A DNA stretch of 64,000 bases from contig OX579639.1 of the NCBI GenBank assembly GCA_951230915.1, positions 15,686,001-15,750,000 of the forward strand. Reading direction: 5' to 3'. The DNA comes from Antitrichia curtipendula. Lineage: Eukaryota > Streptophyta > Bryopsida > Hypnales > Leucodontaceae. The translations under genes and the position numbers were made by a program. Shown piece after piece: positions 50,600 through 62,486 of this stretch (position 1 is the first letter of the stretch; every line of letters begins with the position of its first letter). The notes under the pieces are model-generated. The model ran no database searches and was not told the DNA's origin. It saw only the letters and a program-made list of their open reading frames with translations.

Positions 50600-51438
50600 A
50601 AAGGGCCAAAAGAGTGTAGAGTTATGATTCACTGTCCACCTGTGTACTGCACAAGCTTCCTCCCAAGCGAGGCTTCATCTGCAACCCCATTTGTCAAAAC
50701 CCCACTGACCCCACGTAACATTTTTCGTCATCCAAACCCTCATACCCCACAAATAATTTTTAAAATAATTTAAAAAGTAAACTTTGAAATGATTTTCAAA
50801 ATATTTTTCAAAAATTTCCCATTATAATAACATGCAAGGATGACAAGCTCCATGCAAAAAAAATACAGAAAAGGGTTCACCGGTGGCCGAGCTTCATTGA
50901 CGTACCCCACCAACATTGGGCACCCCCCCTTCTGGGCCCCACCGGGCCCCACCACCCAATAAAATATCCACGCCACATGTCCCCCCTAAGCCCCTAATCC
51001 ACTGTTCCCGCTCTGACGGACGCGCTTCCCAACATCGACCTGCCACTTGTCGCCTCCTCGCTCTCCCCCGCTATTATATGGCTGCCCCTCTTCCCCTCCC
51101 CCTGTGTTAATAGCAGTTTCCCCACTCCGCCGCAGCCAGCGCTTCAGTCTTCTCTTTAGTTCCTATTGCCGAGAATTTCATCAAATTTGTCGAACTCAAA
51201 CTTGTTTCTTCCTATCTAGTTTGATTTCTCTTTGATTGTGCTTTGATTGCGCTCATTTGAGTATAATTTGAGCCTGTTTGCAACATTCTTTCATTCAATT
51301 CATATAGAGAACAATTTGTTGTTTCCTTCAAGATTGGGCGAAGTTTTTGTCGATCCTTGGAGTATTGAGAGATTGTAATTGGAGTTTTCGAGGTGTTTTG
51401 AGTTTCTGTGAGGTAGAGATTTTCAGTTTTTTGGTGCG
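50600..51438 (+). promoter_or_regulatory. Promoter and 5'UTR of gene D
   Basis: GC-rich, C-rich DNA at about 50890-51070 abruptly replaces the AT-rich repeats. A TATA-like ATTATATGG lies at 51073-51081, followed by a CT-rich leader (CCCCTCTTCCCCTCCCCC), a typical plant core promoter layout. Transcription probably starts near 51105-51125, leaving a leader of about 320 nt. Confidence 0.55.
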
Positions 51439-52029
51439 ATGGCGTTGAGTGTGAGTTCCTCCTCCACGAAGACAGTGATGGCTGTTTCGGAGCCAGCGAA
51501 GGTGTTGTCGACGAGTACTCAAGCAGGAGGTGTGCTGCCATTGCCTGTGAAGCCGGCGTTCGAGAGGTCCGCGATTCAGAGGACGAAGTCGAGGAAGCCT
51601 GTGAAGGGGACGAAGATTAGCGCGACTGTCGCTACTCAGGTTTCCGACGAGACCGTTGTAGACGAAATTGCGACCACATCTGGAGAGATTCTTGACGCGG
51701 CTGTTGTAAGCGTGATTGGCGACGCTGCTGTTCCTGCAGACTCGATGCGAGTGCGCAAGACAAGCAAAGCTCACTCCAGAACTAATCGGAGACGGGCGCT
51801 GGTGATGTGTTTGGCTCTGGGGATGGTGAGGCCGTGCGCTAGCAATGTGGACAGCGACAGTAGCGCTGCGGATCTACGACGAACTGCTTCCGACATGCCG
51901 GCGTTACGGAGAACGGCGTCGAAAGTACCGTCGACTCTTCTGAGTCAAGTGTCGTTGGCCACGACAATGAAGCAGACAAACCTTCTGGGAGAGCAGGAGG
52001 ATTTGCAGAAGCTGACCTCCCTGCAATAG
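51439..52029 (+). CDS. Unknown intronless protein with duplicated LRRTAS motif (gene D)
   Basis: An uninterrupted 196-aa frame, unusually long for this AT-rich region, preceded by a TATA-like site and CT-rich leader. I do not recognise it. Visible: a Ser/Thr/Val-rich N-terminus; basic patches at about 48-59 (RTKSRKPVKGTK) and 104-119 (RVRKTSKAHSRTNRRR) that could be nuclear localisation signals; a short hydrophobic stretch 120-130 (ALVMCLALGMV); and LRRTAS twice (146-151 and 156-161), each fitting the R-x-x-S phosphorylation motif of AGC-type kinases. Codon composition is GC-richer than the surroundings, like the exons of other genes here. It could be lineage-specific, or a processed copy. 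The function is unknown. Confidence 0.5.
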   Translation: MALSVSSSSTKTVMAVSEPAKVLSTSTQAGGVLPLPVKPAFERSAIQRTKSRKPVKGTKISATVATQVSDETVVDEIATTSGEILDAAVVSVIGDAAVPADSMRVRKTSKAHSRTNRRRALVMCLALGMVRPCASNVDSDSSAADLRRTASDMPALRRTASKVPSTLLSQVSLATTMKQTNLLGEQEDLQKLTSLQ

Positions 52030-52189
52030 TCGTGGTGTACCTTGGAAGAAATTCCAGTTGCGATGAGAGTTTTTTGTCTCTACTATCATAGCGTATGGTT
52101 TGGTGTTTCGTGTAGAGATTCTTGTTCGAATTGTAGCGTGTACAGGTGCCGTAAGGTGCAATCATGTAGAGTATTATTTTACCCGGAAT

Positions 52190-52540
52190 CGGATGTACAT
52201 GCTGTATCCATGATCCCGACGTGTTAAGCTTACTTAACCCAGTTTTCAGGAGATCGTATTTTCGGTAATGAATTTCAGATTTTTGTTCTATAATTTATTT
52301 CTTGAAGGACTGGACTCTTTGATACATCTTCCTATTGTCCAATTTGAGGAGTTGCATTGCTTCGTTCCTATTCTTCCCATTCTTACCCTTTATGGGAGAT
52401 TACATGCGTGTGTGACTGGGCGTTTTTGATTATTTCCTCTACTATTGTAGCGTTTGTTTGGAGTAGAACATTCTTACCACACTCTATACTTTTCATTCCC
52501 ACAATCGGATGAACGTGTTGTGTCCAAGATCTCGATATGT
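52190..52540. repeat. Diverged duplication in the gene D 3' flank
   Basis: AATCGGATGTACATGCTGT with the following CCATGATCCCGACGTGT (52190-52226) recurs as AATCGGATGAACGTGTTGT and CCAAGATCTCGATATGT (52504-52540), and the preceding TTGTAGCGT motif recurs too. The 3'UTR region appears to have been tandemly duplicated, about 314 bp apart. Confidence 0.6.
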
Positions 52541-53503
52541 GACCGTAGAGGTCGACTTGTAGAATATCAACAGCAGGTGCTACCTTACATAATTTCTTTG
52601 AACTTGATTTGCTGAACTTTTTAAACTATTTTGACAAGTTTTTTGTCTGGTATCGGTTATGTATTTCTACTGTTATTCACTGACAAGAACTTGATCCCAT
52701 TTAAATTGTAATTTGTACACTGATCAATTGAATTGGTCATCGTTGCTCATATATATAAAATTTGGTAATCACCCGCGTGGAGAGGAAGTGAGCTATTGAG
52801 CAAATAATACCTTTGTTTCCAAATTATTATCTTACAATATTTTTCAACATCTGTTTGACAATAGGACTCAAGAGTACAATCGAGCGCACCTTGGACTCTT
52901 GGAGAGGAGAACCATTGACCTTCTCGTACTGTTGGGGGGGTGTACTGTTGCACGGAAAGTAACCGATGCTGTCGTTTCAACAGTTCAATTAACGGTACGT
53001 TATTTGAATAATGGGTTACCTGTTTCTCTATCTGAGTGATGGGCCAGCTTTCAATTTTTTGTTTGTTGTCACACTTTGAACAGTATTGGATTCCCCACCG
53101 TCGTAATGATGATCGGCTTAGGGAACAACACAGCCATGCAATGCTGCATTTCAAGGATCATGTACCTTACAGAGTGATGCATTTGATGTTGAGCCCGTGG
53201 AGAAAAAAACACTGGAAAAAGTTTATTCTTACTCAAAACTTGGTTTCATTATCATGGTAAAACCAAAAATGCACAATTACACTCAAACCTCTTTATTATG
53301 ACCACACCATCAATGACTGTAGCACATTCAGGCTGTGTCACAGTGAAAAACTGGGGACCTGTGTGGTAAGATTAAAGAGATTTGAGTGTAACCAGATGGC
53401 CAGATAGTACAAAAGTTGCAAATAGGAGATCCAACATGCCTTCTTCCGCAAATGAATGTTGCCTCCTAATTAGCAGGGAAGTGACCATATCAAGGGATGT
53501 TAG
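52541..53503. other. Intergenic DNA between convergent genes D and E
   Basis: No gene is supported. It contains the small foldback at 53277-53392 and otherwise unremarkable sequence; the 3'UTRs of both genes probably extend into it. Confidence 0.5.
53277..53392. mobile_element. 116-bp foldback element 3' of gene E
   Basis: TTACACTCAAACCTCTTTA at 53277 is inverted at 53392 (TAAAGAGATTTGAGTGTAA), and the arms continue to about 31 bp ending in CCACAC/GTGTGG. It lies about 110 bp beyond the AP endonuclease stop codon, possibly in its 3'UTR. Confidence 0.75.
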
Positions 53504-56500
53504 CTACGTTCTGATAACGAGTCCAATAGGACAATGATCACTACCACCTACATCAGGTATAGTGTACGAGTCGTGCACATCTTTAGAGAGTGATTCTGAT
53601 ACAAGAAAGTAATCGAGACGCCACCCTGCACAACATCAAAAACACCCAAGTGGGAAGTCTCAGCTTGGACCTAAAAATATCCTGCGGTGGCTATGGACTA
53701 TGGACTAGAGGCAAAACGACTCCCAATAAGCTGGCTATTCTCACCAAGTACCATACATAAGGTATGTGCACCCATAATCAACACTTCCCAAATGCAACAC
53801 CTACAGTTGAACTAAAAAGCATCATAGAAATCAAGGAATTGATTACACAAGATGTAGACAATGAAAACATGAGAGCCTAGGAGAGCCTATTGTTGATTTT
53901 TGGTACACCTAGAGACAATACTTTGAAAGTTCATGACTTATTTATATGGCGTATAGATAATGTTAGCTAAATTGTGTTGGAATCCTCTTGCCAATAAGAT
54001 CCAATAAAACTTATTTATGTTTGATACTAATAACTATGCTCAATTATGCTCAATTGTAAGTAGTGACGACTATAGGTGCGCAAGAAGCATTGAGTTGGCT
54101 CATGACTCTCCTACTGATGGACAGAAAAAAAGAGGATACGGACAGACTCGATTCATTTATGGTAGAACCCTACATAGTTGAGTACTTAAGCAATTCATAT
54201 TTTTTGGAGCTGTGGAATTAGTTATGAAATTTTGAAGTTGAAATGGCACAGAGCTCTAAAATTGCCCACCTCGTGAAGTGTACACTGTTTGTACATTGCT
54301 GAAAGCTACAAAATAAGTACGAGTACAAGTAGTGTACATTTGAGTAGTGTACATTTGAGGAGGTGGGCGATTTTAGAGCTTGTGCGCCTTAATGATTCCT
54401 TTCACACTTCTTAACGTTGTTTGGAGTCCATACCTCTATTTTTAGGTCGAGCTGCAGTGCGATACCCCCAGTAGGTGTAAGCAACGGCATGTGGATGCTG
54501 CTTTCGGAAAGTGTCTACAAAGCCATTACTGAGAAAATTTGTTCGGAACGATTCTCGTTCCTCGTCTGTAAATCCTGCACTTCTCTTGTTTCCCTGGAAA
54601 CACCAACAGCCTTTTCAATCAGTCACCTAGTCATCAACCTTAAAAAATCGAGTCAATACAGATGCAGCTTAGCTTCAAATGCATAATAACTTTACTAACA
54701 CAATGGCACAACGTTCTAATTGTTTGTGTACAGTCACCAGCAGCAAGATAAAAAAGCAATTTTAAGCCTTACAGCAGGGTCGTGTATATCAATATTTTCA
54801 TGGGCACAGTTCAAATCTCCCGTGAGTATCACTGGTTTCTTCTTCTCCAATTCCTGATATGAAAAACGACGTTGGACATCACAGCTTTTCATAATCATAA
54901 TATGCCTACAGTAGTACTGAAACAGCTCCATTTTGAGCAGTGTACAGTACAGGCACTAAAGATAGAAACCCTGACCCAAACATGACCCTTTTCAATCTTG
55001 GATACAATGTAGATTCGTTATGAGGATGTACACGATCTGAACAGCAGAGTCTACGATTGGTTTTTGGTACACCTATAGGTCAAACTTTGAAAATTCCTAA
55101 CATATTCTTATGGTATCCAAATCATACACGCATCATAGTTCTCTATCAAGGACACTAAGAAAATATGAAGTCATTCTAATAACAGAAACTATGCTCGGTG
55201 TTGCTAAACTTACCTTCAAGTAGCTGCTTAGAGCGACGTCCCATTCTTTTGTACGATATGCCTGCACAAACAAGCAAACTACATACTGAGTATGTTTCTC
55301 AAAGCAAAAAAATTTGGCGAGAACTTCAGCTTGGAGAGTCACAGATTTGATGTAGAGAGGCATACCAGTCTTTCCAACTTCGCTCCTGAATTGGGGACGT
55401 AACTAACAACAAAATAAAAACTGTCAAACTCGCAGGTGATGAGGCGACCCTCCTTATCGTGATCTGGCACGCCGAGTCCGTATTGCACTGACAAAGGCTT
55501 CTTCTGCAGGTACCATCATGAAAGCTCTTCAGAGTGACACCCACAGCATTGAATAAAGCATGTAGATGCTCTTTGTGAAATTTGGTCATACATCACTATA
55601 AGAAACTTGTGTTTTAGGCAACAGATTTTAGGTGGCATCGAATGTAACAACCCATATTTTATGTCAACAATGACGTCCAAATGTAACATCTTGATGACGT
55701 TATTGTTGACACAAAAACACAAGTTGTTACATTTGATGCCACCTAAAATCCATCAACTTAAACATCAAAAAACTCTGGTTTCTTTTAGTGAATATCGAGC
55801 TATTCTAAGAGATTACTATTGATAGGACACAAGACAGGGTATTAAAAGTTGCTAACCCGCGAAATGATGGCAGTGCCCGAGTAGCCAAGCTTGCTGATGC
55901 TGCAACTCCACAAACTTTCCTCATGACTTGCCAGAAGAGACTTTCTGATGTCTTCAACATCTTTTTCCTAATAACCACAAGCGGAAGCACAAGCTTTATT
56001 ATATGTCAAAACCTTCAGTCTGAATCGTGTTTGATCACCCCTCTGGATATTCAATCAAATGATGGATTCAGAAATGACTAAGAACATAAAACAGACGAGC
56101 AAATAAAGAACTCATCCGGTGACAGTCCGGATTATTAATAACAAGCGGATAATTGCAAGTGACCCTAATCCAAATAGAAATGTATAGAAAAGTCTTTTCC
56201 CTCGTATATTAGTCCTCATTCATTGCAAAAATCAAGTATCATAGAATGCCATAGTTCCTATATCCACATGTCACAATTATATCATTCAAAGATTTGGTAT
56301 TCTGGGTTCCTATGCTACCATTAATTTAAAATGTGTCATTTTTCATTGGACAGAATAACTTTCTATCATTGCAAATTTTCCAGAGTGAACAAAACAACAA
56401 AGAGAAACCAACTTTACCTGCAATTTTGTCTCTTGTAAACAAAGCACATCGAAGTCCTCTCTCGCAGCCAACCGAGCGACCAAAGACCCTTGCTCATGTT

Positions 56501-59305
56501 GAATTCCTTTCTCCTTCAAGAGTGCCCGTAAACCATTCACATTCCACGACAACAGCTTCACCATTTTCTCCTCGTTGGCGACTGGCTCTGGCCGCATGGT
56601 TTTGGGATTGTATGCCAACCACTCCGGCTCAGGCTTTTTGTGCACCAAAACAGTCCATGGCTCCTTATTGTCCATGGCAGATTCTACCTTCAGCACAGAT
56701 TCTTTGGCACCCTTTTTGGAGGATTTTACTTTTTTTTCAGGTTTCTCTACTGGCGATCCTTCAACAACATTTCCTTCAACAACATTGTCACCTAATTCTT
56801 CATTCTTTCGCCTCTTTCTGTTCGTTCGGGGAGAGGATTCTGAAGTGGCATTTTTCATGCCACTCTGAGTTTTAGTTCGTTGAGGCACAGCTGCTTTGGT
56901 TTTTGGTACAATGGTACCCTTCTCGGGTGTTTCCAGGTCTAAGGAGTTTTCTTCCAGTCCCTTGGCTGATTTTTCTTCCAGGGCTACAAGCAGTCATGGA
57001 ACAAGTCAATCGTAGTCTAGAAAACTCTCTTGAACTGCATGATTAGAGAAAAAAATCTGAACTACAGCCCTAAAAGATCTCACTAATTTTACTGTAGAGA
57101 ACCCAGAGGACGAAACCCAGGACACTATAGAGTTTCATCCCTCCAGGCTCGGTGAATTAAAAAAAAGCCGCAAATGAAGACCCTCAAACCAGACTCAGGG
57201 TGCTCTTCCAAGACCCGCAGAAATCATAAAGACTACGGCATGAGCGAGTAGAGTTTGTGATGCAGACGTAACAGCTACTAGGGTCTAATGAAAAATTTAC
57301 AAAAAAGGGGTTCCCTTAGGGTTGATCTCGTGAACTCTTGATTTTATATACACAATAGGGTCCTCTATACTTCAGACAGGATTTTTTTCACCTTCAATAC
57401 CCTATAGAACGCGGAATCTACACGGCAGGGGTCCACTATACTACTCCTGTCCCGAAATCTCTATTGAGAGTTTGACTATCACTTTTGAAAGATAACGTAC
57501 CTGATGGAGTTTGGCACCCGTGATCATCGAGCCAACTCTTCACAGCCTTCAGTAAATCTGACTTTTGGCCTTTTGGTTGCTTCTTCATTTCCCTGTGAAC
57601 CACAAATCACGGTGACATAAGTATCAAGTAGACAGAGAACTCTTTACAAGAGTTTGACTGCGATTTTCACAAAGAAAGATACAAGAAAGATGCAGTTCAC
57701 CATTACTATAATCAGCACATGACAAGACCCTGACATCGAACTGCAAGATTCAAGTCCTGAGAAACAACTACGGATTCAAACGGCAAGGTACAGTTCTTAC
57801 ATTCCAAAGGCTTCACGCTAGCATGATAGGAGACCAGGTAACCGAAATAAAATAAATGTATACATCGAACCTTAATAGCTGCCGAAGCTCAGCAACCGTG
57901 TAAGAGTTCAAATTATTGGCCTCGTGACGTTCCAACAATTGGAACTGCCAGCTACCAACCTCGAAATTCTCCTTATTTAGTTTCTCCACTTCTCCAGGGG
58001 AAGACTGCAATCACAGCATGTTTCATACTCAGATCATTCCATGAACTTTCTCAGAATTTCAAACTCAAGCTTTTACGAAGACAATCACCACAACATCTAC
58101 AGACATGAAAATATGCGTGTCAAAGCTCGAGGTTCCTGCTACGCAATTGCACGGTAGCTACCAAATTGGGCACATCGCAACGCAATTATCCCAAAACTAC
58201 TAGCCCTGTCAAAACTTTGGACCACGATTCTAAATCACCTTCTTCAGCAGGACCAGATCTGACACACCTAGTGTGTTTCTCACATGCATCCAGACCTCTC
58301 TAATATGGACTTTTCTAATATCACATCCCCTGTTCTCACATCACGGAACGGACGCAGCCAGCTCAATACTGACTCTGTACACTATCACACTTCGTAGTGT
58401 CACAAGAAGTTGCATTCTACAAATGTGATATTAAGGAGTTTGTAAAGTGTGAAAAGAAGATTCTAGACCATCTTCCTCACTCCTGCAACCCCAAGTACTC
58501 CTTTAATATGACTTCTAGATGCAACATTAATGATTGTCAAAGTGACCCATAGATTTCTATGTGCATTTTTCTGTGACCTAAAAGAAGTCTGAGTGTATTA
58601 TAGTTTTCTTTCAGAGCAAGTAGAAGTTGAAGCAATCAAGAAAGTCTACCTCTGAAGTGCTTCTGATTCCATTTTGAACTGTATGCAATTGGAGAGACAC
58701 TGTTGATTCCTTCTCCTTTCGAACTCTGAGTTGCCTGCCACTCATGTTGGCAGAATCCAGATTCGGGATCCCAAAACGATAGCACCCCAACTGCCTGCAC
58801 AAGACAAGCACTTGCTTCAAAACATAAGACAGTGTTGCCCTAAGAATTTGATCCTAAACAAATTCGGCTCATACAGTGAGCTCTATCGAATGGTCTTCCA
58901 GTGAACGCACACACCGACCTAAATATTGTTTACAATGCTTGAAAGAGTATCCTCCACCTTGCATGACCTAAAGATGGCAGTCCTAAGCCAGAATTAGGTC
59001 ACAAGAAAAAAAACTACTCACCTGCGAAAAGCTTCAGGAGCTTTCCCAGCCTTATGAAGATGTCCAGCGTTCCACAAGATGCTCCATGAAGTGTTGCAAT
59101 GCCACGGGAATGTAACCCTACATTCTGAAAGACCCACCCAACCCGACGACGTTGTGAAGCTGCGTAAACCTAAAACACGAGGGTGACTGTTTCCCCAATT
59201 GCTTCGGAATTGGGGAAAGATGGTGGCTGGGAGACGGTGAAAGGACTGAATAGGGTTCCAAAGCTTGAGACTGTCTTTGCCAGACAGTACTATTGCGCTC
59301 TTCAT
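53504..59305 (-). CDS. ARP: AP endonuclease (ExoIII/APE1 family) with SAP domain and organellar-like N-terminus (gene E)
   Basis: Eleven GT-AG exons: 59305-59022, 58794-58650, 58004-57871, 57592-57501, 56983-56418, 55967-55857, 55503-55366, 55261-55214, 54853-54773, 54593-54434, 53625-53504 (1881 nt, 626 aa). This family cleaves DNA 5' to abasic sites in base excision repair. The first about 95 residues lack a domain and are Arg/Ser-rich with few acids, as in transit peptides. A SAP-like DNA-binding motif spans about 176-214 ([26 protein letters not shown]), then a Lys/Glu-rich linker with RKRRK. The nuclease domain (about 360-626) keeps Asn366 and Asn368 (SWNVNG), Glu403 (LQETK), Asp519 and Asn521 (GDLNCAH), Asp591 (WRLDYF) and Asp616/His617 (GSDHCPI), matching human APE1 active-site positions. 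The SAP-plus-nuclease layout matches plant ARP (At2g41460). Introns contain a CACTA MITE and an AAGGTA-family fragment. Confidence 0.95.
54190..54390. mobile_element. Truncated AAGGTA-family element in a gene E intron
   Basis: It carries TTCATATTTTTTGGAGC, GAAGTTGAAATGGCA and paired TGTAC motifs in the same order as 43201-43528 and ends GCGCCTT. The left terminus is missing. It ends about 44 bp from the exon 54593-54434, close to the 5' splice site in the transcript. Confidence 0.6.
55594..55790. mobile_element. CACTA-type MITE (197 bp) in a gene E intron
   Basis: The ends are CACTATAAGAAAC and GTTTCTTTTAGTG. It shares TTTTAGGTGGCATC/GATGCCACCTAAAA subterminal arms and the TGTCAACAATGACG/ACGTTATTGTTGACA centre with 14384-14600. 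Flanks are CAT and AAT, so the 3-bp duplication has decayed. It lies between exons 55967-55857 and 55503-55366. Confidence 0.85.
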
Positions 59306-61332
59306 ATCAGAAAAGCTAAACTACTCAACAAAGAGGAGGATAATGAACGTGCGCATCGGAAAGAAACCTTGGCGAGGAGCTCGATTTGAGGGTTACGTCA
59401 CAATTGGCAGCAACATTCAGCTCTGCGTCCATATGAACCAAATGCACATCAGTTGTGATCAAACTCTTCACTCTCTTCACTGTGTCGGTTCTCTAAGATG
59501 ACATTCTACAATAATATTCTTCACACTTGGAACACTTGGAACACTTTCGAACAATGTCAAATTGAGATTTCAGAGGATTGAGTGAACAGTTCAGAAAACA
59601 GCAAATCGAACATGCTACAGTGTCGCACCGCCTACCGAAAGAGCTCGTGAAATTAGCGAGAAACAACTGATCCCAGCTCGAATCATGGAAAGAGAATGTT
59701 GTGCAAATTCAAAGAGCTCCAAAGAAGAAAAAATTTCCAATTTTAAGAAATGGAATGCTTGTTTGAAATGTAATTGTTCGAAAACTTTCAATTGAAAGAA
59801 TTCTGACGTGGATTGGCAAGGTGGTGCAACTGAATTCCGTTGAAATTTCTTTGGCCTCCTGCCTGTTTTGGAGGTTCTGCTGGTCTGGTCTGGGCAGATG
59901 GAAATGTTCTACTGCACTGCCCAGAAACTGCCCGCCTGAAGGTCTTGCAGTGTCAGGTGATGCCCATCAATGTTCAGGGAGAACCACCGGTACAATGAAT
60001 AAAAATTATCCTCCTTAGTAAAAAATTAGAATTATATGTAATTTCATTTTGTAACTCACACTAGTAAGGCAGTTTAATTTACATTTACAAAGACAAAGAG
60101 CTGAAGAAATTGGAAACAAGGTGGATTTGATTTATGAAAAAAAAAACTTTTATTTTAGAATTAATCGTAAAGGTTGTTCCCATTAGTAATGGCGGTGTCA
60201 AAGGAAGAGTAACCAAATATGGTCACTCCAAAATTTCAGGCTTGTTTTGGTGTGGGCAATTAAATTCTTGTGACCGGTTAAAAAAATTCTACAAGCAGTT
60301 TTGAGGGTTAACTATTGAAAGATTTCATTTTTCATTGAAAAAGGTAAATATTTGATTTTTGAGAGGTCTTCAAAGGCATGTATGTACCATTAGTGGAAGA
60401 GAAAAGCTTGTGAGTTTTACTTAATTTTTCAATTTTAAGCAAAGCTTAACAATTTCACTTGATTTGAGATCTAAAAAATTGTATTTATCTATTTGCTTTA
60501 AAAATGGTCCCATTGGAAAGAATAAAATGTTTTCATGATTTTCACTGTTGAAAATTTAAACATGCAGGTGTTGATTTGAAGTTATTTGTGATTTTTACAT
60601 ATAAAAAAAATGCATTTCAACAATTGCAAGATGGCTTATGTAATGAATTTGATAGCTTTTCAAGTAAAATTCATTTTTTTGAAAGTGCATTTTAGTATGC
60701 TAACACTATACATTTTTTGTAGTTGTTCATGTCACCCTCGTTATGGATACACTTGATTGGATACTTGACTTATATGTATTATACAAGTATTGATATTTGA
60801 CACTTATACACATTGCATATGAAGTTGTACACATATATGCAAGGTTCTTTTAATATTATATGATATACCATTTAATATACTAAATAATATAATTATTCAT
60901 TATTTATATTAAAATGGTACATCTTATTGCTTATACTATTATATCCCTTCATATCAAGGCTAGAATACCCAAGTTTTCCCAAAGCAATATTCTCCCTATC
61001 CAACAATGTGGATTTTTAATAGAAGTGTTGTTTCATATTAAATCAATTTCTTTGAAATTCAATCTCTTTTCCTTACAAATTGCTTAAATCCTAATCAATG
61101 TGTTTTGTCCCTATGGAAGATATACCCATTTCATCCTTCTATTTGAAAAACTTGTAGTTCAACTCTAAAACGAAGCAAAGTACTCATTGTGATGTATTAT
61201 AAATGTGAATGTTATTTATTAGAGAACAATATGTAATACAATGTATTAACTTTACAACAAAATTCTTTATTTCATTGATGACAATTAGTTGATTAGATTG
61301 TTCTTGGCTATACTTGCAATTGTTAAGCTACA
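59306..61332. other. 5' flank of gene E and AT-rich intergenic DNA
   Basis: The proximal 5' flank is more GC-rich and has a palindromic bZIP-type TTACGTCA at 59393-59400, about 90 bp upstream of the gene E start codon. A GC-richer patch at 59820-60000 has an unsupported 65-aa ORF. The rest is AT-rich with nothing recognised. Confidence 0.5.
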
Positions 61333-61562
61333 ATCAAACCAAATGCCTATCCTTTAATTTTTTTTTCTTAAATAATCTCTTCATTCCATTACAACACAAT
61401 ATCATATGGGAATATGGATTCCCAAAGTTCAACTACTATAAAATAATATCAAACCAAATGCCTATTCTTTGATTTTTTTTCTTAAATAATCTCTTCATTC
61501 CATTACAGCACAATATCATATGGGAATATGGATTCCCAAAGTTCAACTACTATAAAATAATA
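61333..61562. repeat. Recent tandem duplication, two 115-bp copies
   Basis: Copies 61333-61447 and 61448-61562 are nearly identical, differing at only a few positions (for example CCTATCCTTTAA versus CCTATTCTTTGA). The low divergence implies a recent event. No coding content. Confidence 0.9.
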
Positions 61563-62486
61563 TTTTGAACACACTTCAAAAAATTATTTTATAATGGCCT
61601 AACTACTTTCTTCGTCTTAATGTTTGTTTGCACCTAGTGTTAGGAGTGATGTTTGCAATATGAATCCAATTTAGAAGTAGGTCTAAATTCGTTCTTGAGA
61701 CCCCGAATAACAATACTTTTAACACCAATGTCAAACATAGCCTTATTCATCCTTCTAGTAGGATGGCTATTCATGCATTACTTATACTAAATAGTGAAAA
61801 TGGGTTGCCTTATCAATTAGGTTGCCTTCGCCAAAGAAGTTACCTCATGACTCGCTCCTTGTCCAGATGGAGGCACATGCAATTCTCTAAACCCAAGCCA
61901 TGAACCAATGCACCAACCCATCCAACACACATGGTTCCTACATTACTACATCCTTCTACCTACATTACTACATCCTTCTACATTACTAGTGTAAAGTGTC
62001 AAGAAATTAGTCTGGGGCAAATTAATTTCACCATTTAGTGCAGTATGGCTACAGAACTAGCCACTTCGGGCCATTTGGATAAACTGTTAGGACTTAGGAG
62101 TTAGCTGCAACGTGTGTGCAGGATACAATGAATGAAAAAACAACTCTTCAGAGTCGATGAAATGAAAATGGAGAGAAACGATATTCCTTACGAAACCCGT
62201 AACCTTCTCACGAACTGTTTCAGTCGGCAGCTCGGCAGCTCGGCATTTAGTTGATACGCCGGCCTAACTACTCATCTCAGTGTCAAAATATAGGTAGCAA
62301 CACATCATTTTTACAAATCCAACAGCTAAATTGGACCCAAATATTTAACATGTCCAACCTGCAGAAGTGCCCAGCCAGTTCCTTATCATGGAGTCCCTGT
62401 AATTCAAAAGTGAACTGATAAAACAAACACCAGTCTCTATCCAAATGTACCTGCCAACTTACACAACCATTTACGTACAGATATTT
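61563..62486. other. 3' flank of gene F and intergenic DNA
   Basis: Short repeats (ACATTACTACATCCTTCT, twice, near 61950-61985; GGCAGCTC twice near 62230) and otherwise nothing recognised. The 3'UTR of gene F probably occupies its distal part. Confidence 0.45.

Noticed and set aside
53880..55125. Related intronic sequences (TTTTTGGTACACCTA at about 53897 and 55061) considered as transposons
   Set aside because: They are clearly diverged direct copies, but no termini or target duplication could be defined.
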